DNA of 6,138 nt from an uncultured Collinsella sp. (GTDB lineage Bacteria > Actinomycetota > Coriobacteriia > Coriobacteriales > Coriobacteriaceae). The notes beneath the pieces are model-generated. The model was not told where the DNA came from. It worked only from the letters and a program-made list of their open reading frames with translations, and did no database searches. The translations under genes were made by a program, and so were the position numbers. The stretch is taken from positions 1 through 6,138 of the forward strand of contig CAAEVD010000167.1 of NCBI GenBank assembly GCA_900759435.1. Reading direction: 5' to 3'. This document shows positions 5,425 through 6,138 of this stretch, in pieces (the first letter of the stretch is position 1; every line of letters starts with the position of its first letter).

Positions 5425-6138
5425 ATGGAGCGTGCAAGCGGCGTCCTCATGCCCGTCTCATCTCTGCCCGGACCATACGGAATCGGCGGCTTTGGCTGGA
5501 ATGCCTACGACTTCGTCGATTTTCTCGCCTCGTGCAAACAACATTACTGGCAGATTCTGCCCCTTACGACGACCAGCTATGGCGATTCGCCCTATCAGTC
5601 GTTCTCGGCCCGCGCTGGCAACCCCAACTTTATCGACTTTGCCGAGCTTATCGAGGCAGGGTATCTGGAACAGCGCGATATCGATGGCGTGTATCTGGGA
5701 TCCGACCCCAGCAATGTCGACTACGGTGCTATCTTTGGCGGCCGCCGTCAGATTCTCGACCGCGCCGCTGAGCGCTTTGTCGCCGACAAGCCAGCCGATT
5801 TCGATGACTTTATCCAAGCCAACGAGGACTGGCTCATCCCCTACTGTGAGTTCATGACCGTCAAAGAGGAGTGCGGTCTCAAGGCGTTTTGGGAGTGGCC
5901 CGCGGAGCTCCGCACCCGCGGCGAGGCTTCCGCCAAGGTCTGCGCCGACCATCCGGCGCGTATGCTCTACCACCAGATGACGCAGTACTTCTTCGATCGC
6001 CAGTGGAGCCGCCTCAAGGCCTATGCCAACGAGCGCGACATTCTCATCATCGGAGATTTGCCCATCTATGTCTCGCGTGACTCCGTCGAGATGTGGGCGA
6101 CACCTGAGCTCTTTAAGATCGACGCCGTCGGCAATCCC
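5425..6138 (+). CDS. malQ: 4-alpha-glucanotransferase (amylomaltase), 3' end outside window
   Basis: MalQ is a cytoplasmic GH77 enzyme that transfers alpha-1,4-glucan segments between maltodextrins or to glucose, in maltose and glycogen-derived oligosaccharide use. The first 238 residues of a protein usually near 500 are present. Family signatures are ASGVLMPVSSLPGPYGIGG (4-22), QILPLTTTSYGDSPYQSFSA (43-62) with AGNPNFID following, and IIGDLPIYVSRDSVEMWA (209-226). The catalytic Asp and Glu lie further on and cannot be checked. The ATG at 5425 is preferred, with GGTGA (5412-5416) eight bases before it. In-frame GTG (5413) and TTG (5410) behind AGAAGG are alternatives, and the frame is open still further upstream. 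No frameshift is seen up to the edge. The gene is separate from galE, and whether more glucan genes follow is not visible. Confidence 0.95.
   Translation, partial: MERASGVLMPVSSLPGPYGIGGFGWNAYDFVDFLASCKQHYWQILPLTTTSYGDSPYQSFSARAGNPNFIDFAELIEAGYLEQRDIDGVYLGSDPSNVDYGAIFGGRRQILDRAAERFVADKPADFDDFIQANEDWLIPYCEFMTVKEECGLKAFWEWPAELRTRGEASAKVCADHPARMLYHQMTQYFFDRQWSRLKAYANERDILIIGDLPIYVSRDSVEMWATPELFKIDAVGNP

Noticed and set aside
5458..5973. Open frame (171 codons) antisense to malQ
   Set aside because: No family resemblance; malQ motifs on the plus strand explain the stretch.
4143..6138. galE and malQ as one operon
   Set aside because: A strong terminator (5227-5260) and a separate promoter lie between them.

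Overview
This is a GC-rich chromosomal stretch, probably from a gut actinobacterium of the class Coriobacteriia (Collinsella-like). The lineage call is an inference from GC content, codon use, and the style of the Tat-exported coiled-coil hydrolase and the MalQ protein. No 16S gene or search result supports it.

Layout, left to right. Positions 1-218 hold no convincing gene, but contain a perfect CG-centred palindrome resembling a LacI-family operator (105-116). A complete LacI-family repressor runs on the minus strand (219-1247). The intergenic region between it and murB carries a 23-bp-arm inverted repeat (1357-1422) that looks like a REP-type or transposase-associated palindrome. murB (1488-2450, plus strand) makes UDP-MurNAc for peptidoglycan. 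It converges on a minus-strand gene for an exported coiled-coil cell-wall hydrolase (2669-3874). Between these two lie a shared terminator hairpin (2455-2476) and a striking nested palindromic element with perfect 28-bp arms (2532-2656). galE (4143-5204, plus strand) is divergent from the hydrolase gene and ends in a strong intrinsic terminator (5227-5260). A 5'-complete malQ (5425 to the window edge) follows, with its own promoter and a dyad lying in the promoter spacer.

Functionally the window mixes cell-wall work (MurB synthesis, a hydrolase for remodelling) with sugar metabolism (GalE, MalQ and a probably sugar-responsive LacI-type regulator). The genes do not form one operon. Each has its own promoter-like sequence, and the boundaries are divergent, convergent or terminator-separated.

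I see no new multi-gene system. The most interesting material is non-coding: two unrelated palindromic repeats, a possible diverged relative of the second at the left edge, and candidate operators. At the protein level, GalE has Asn at the position equivalent to E. coli Tyr299.
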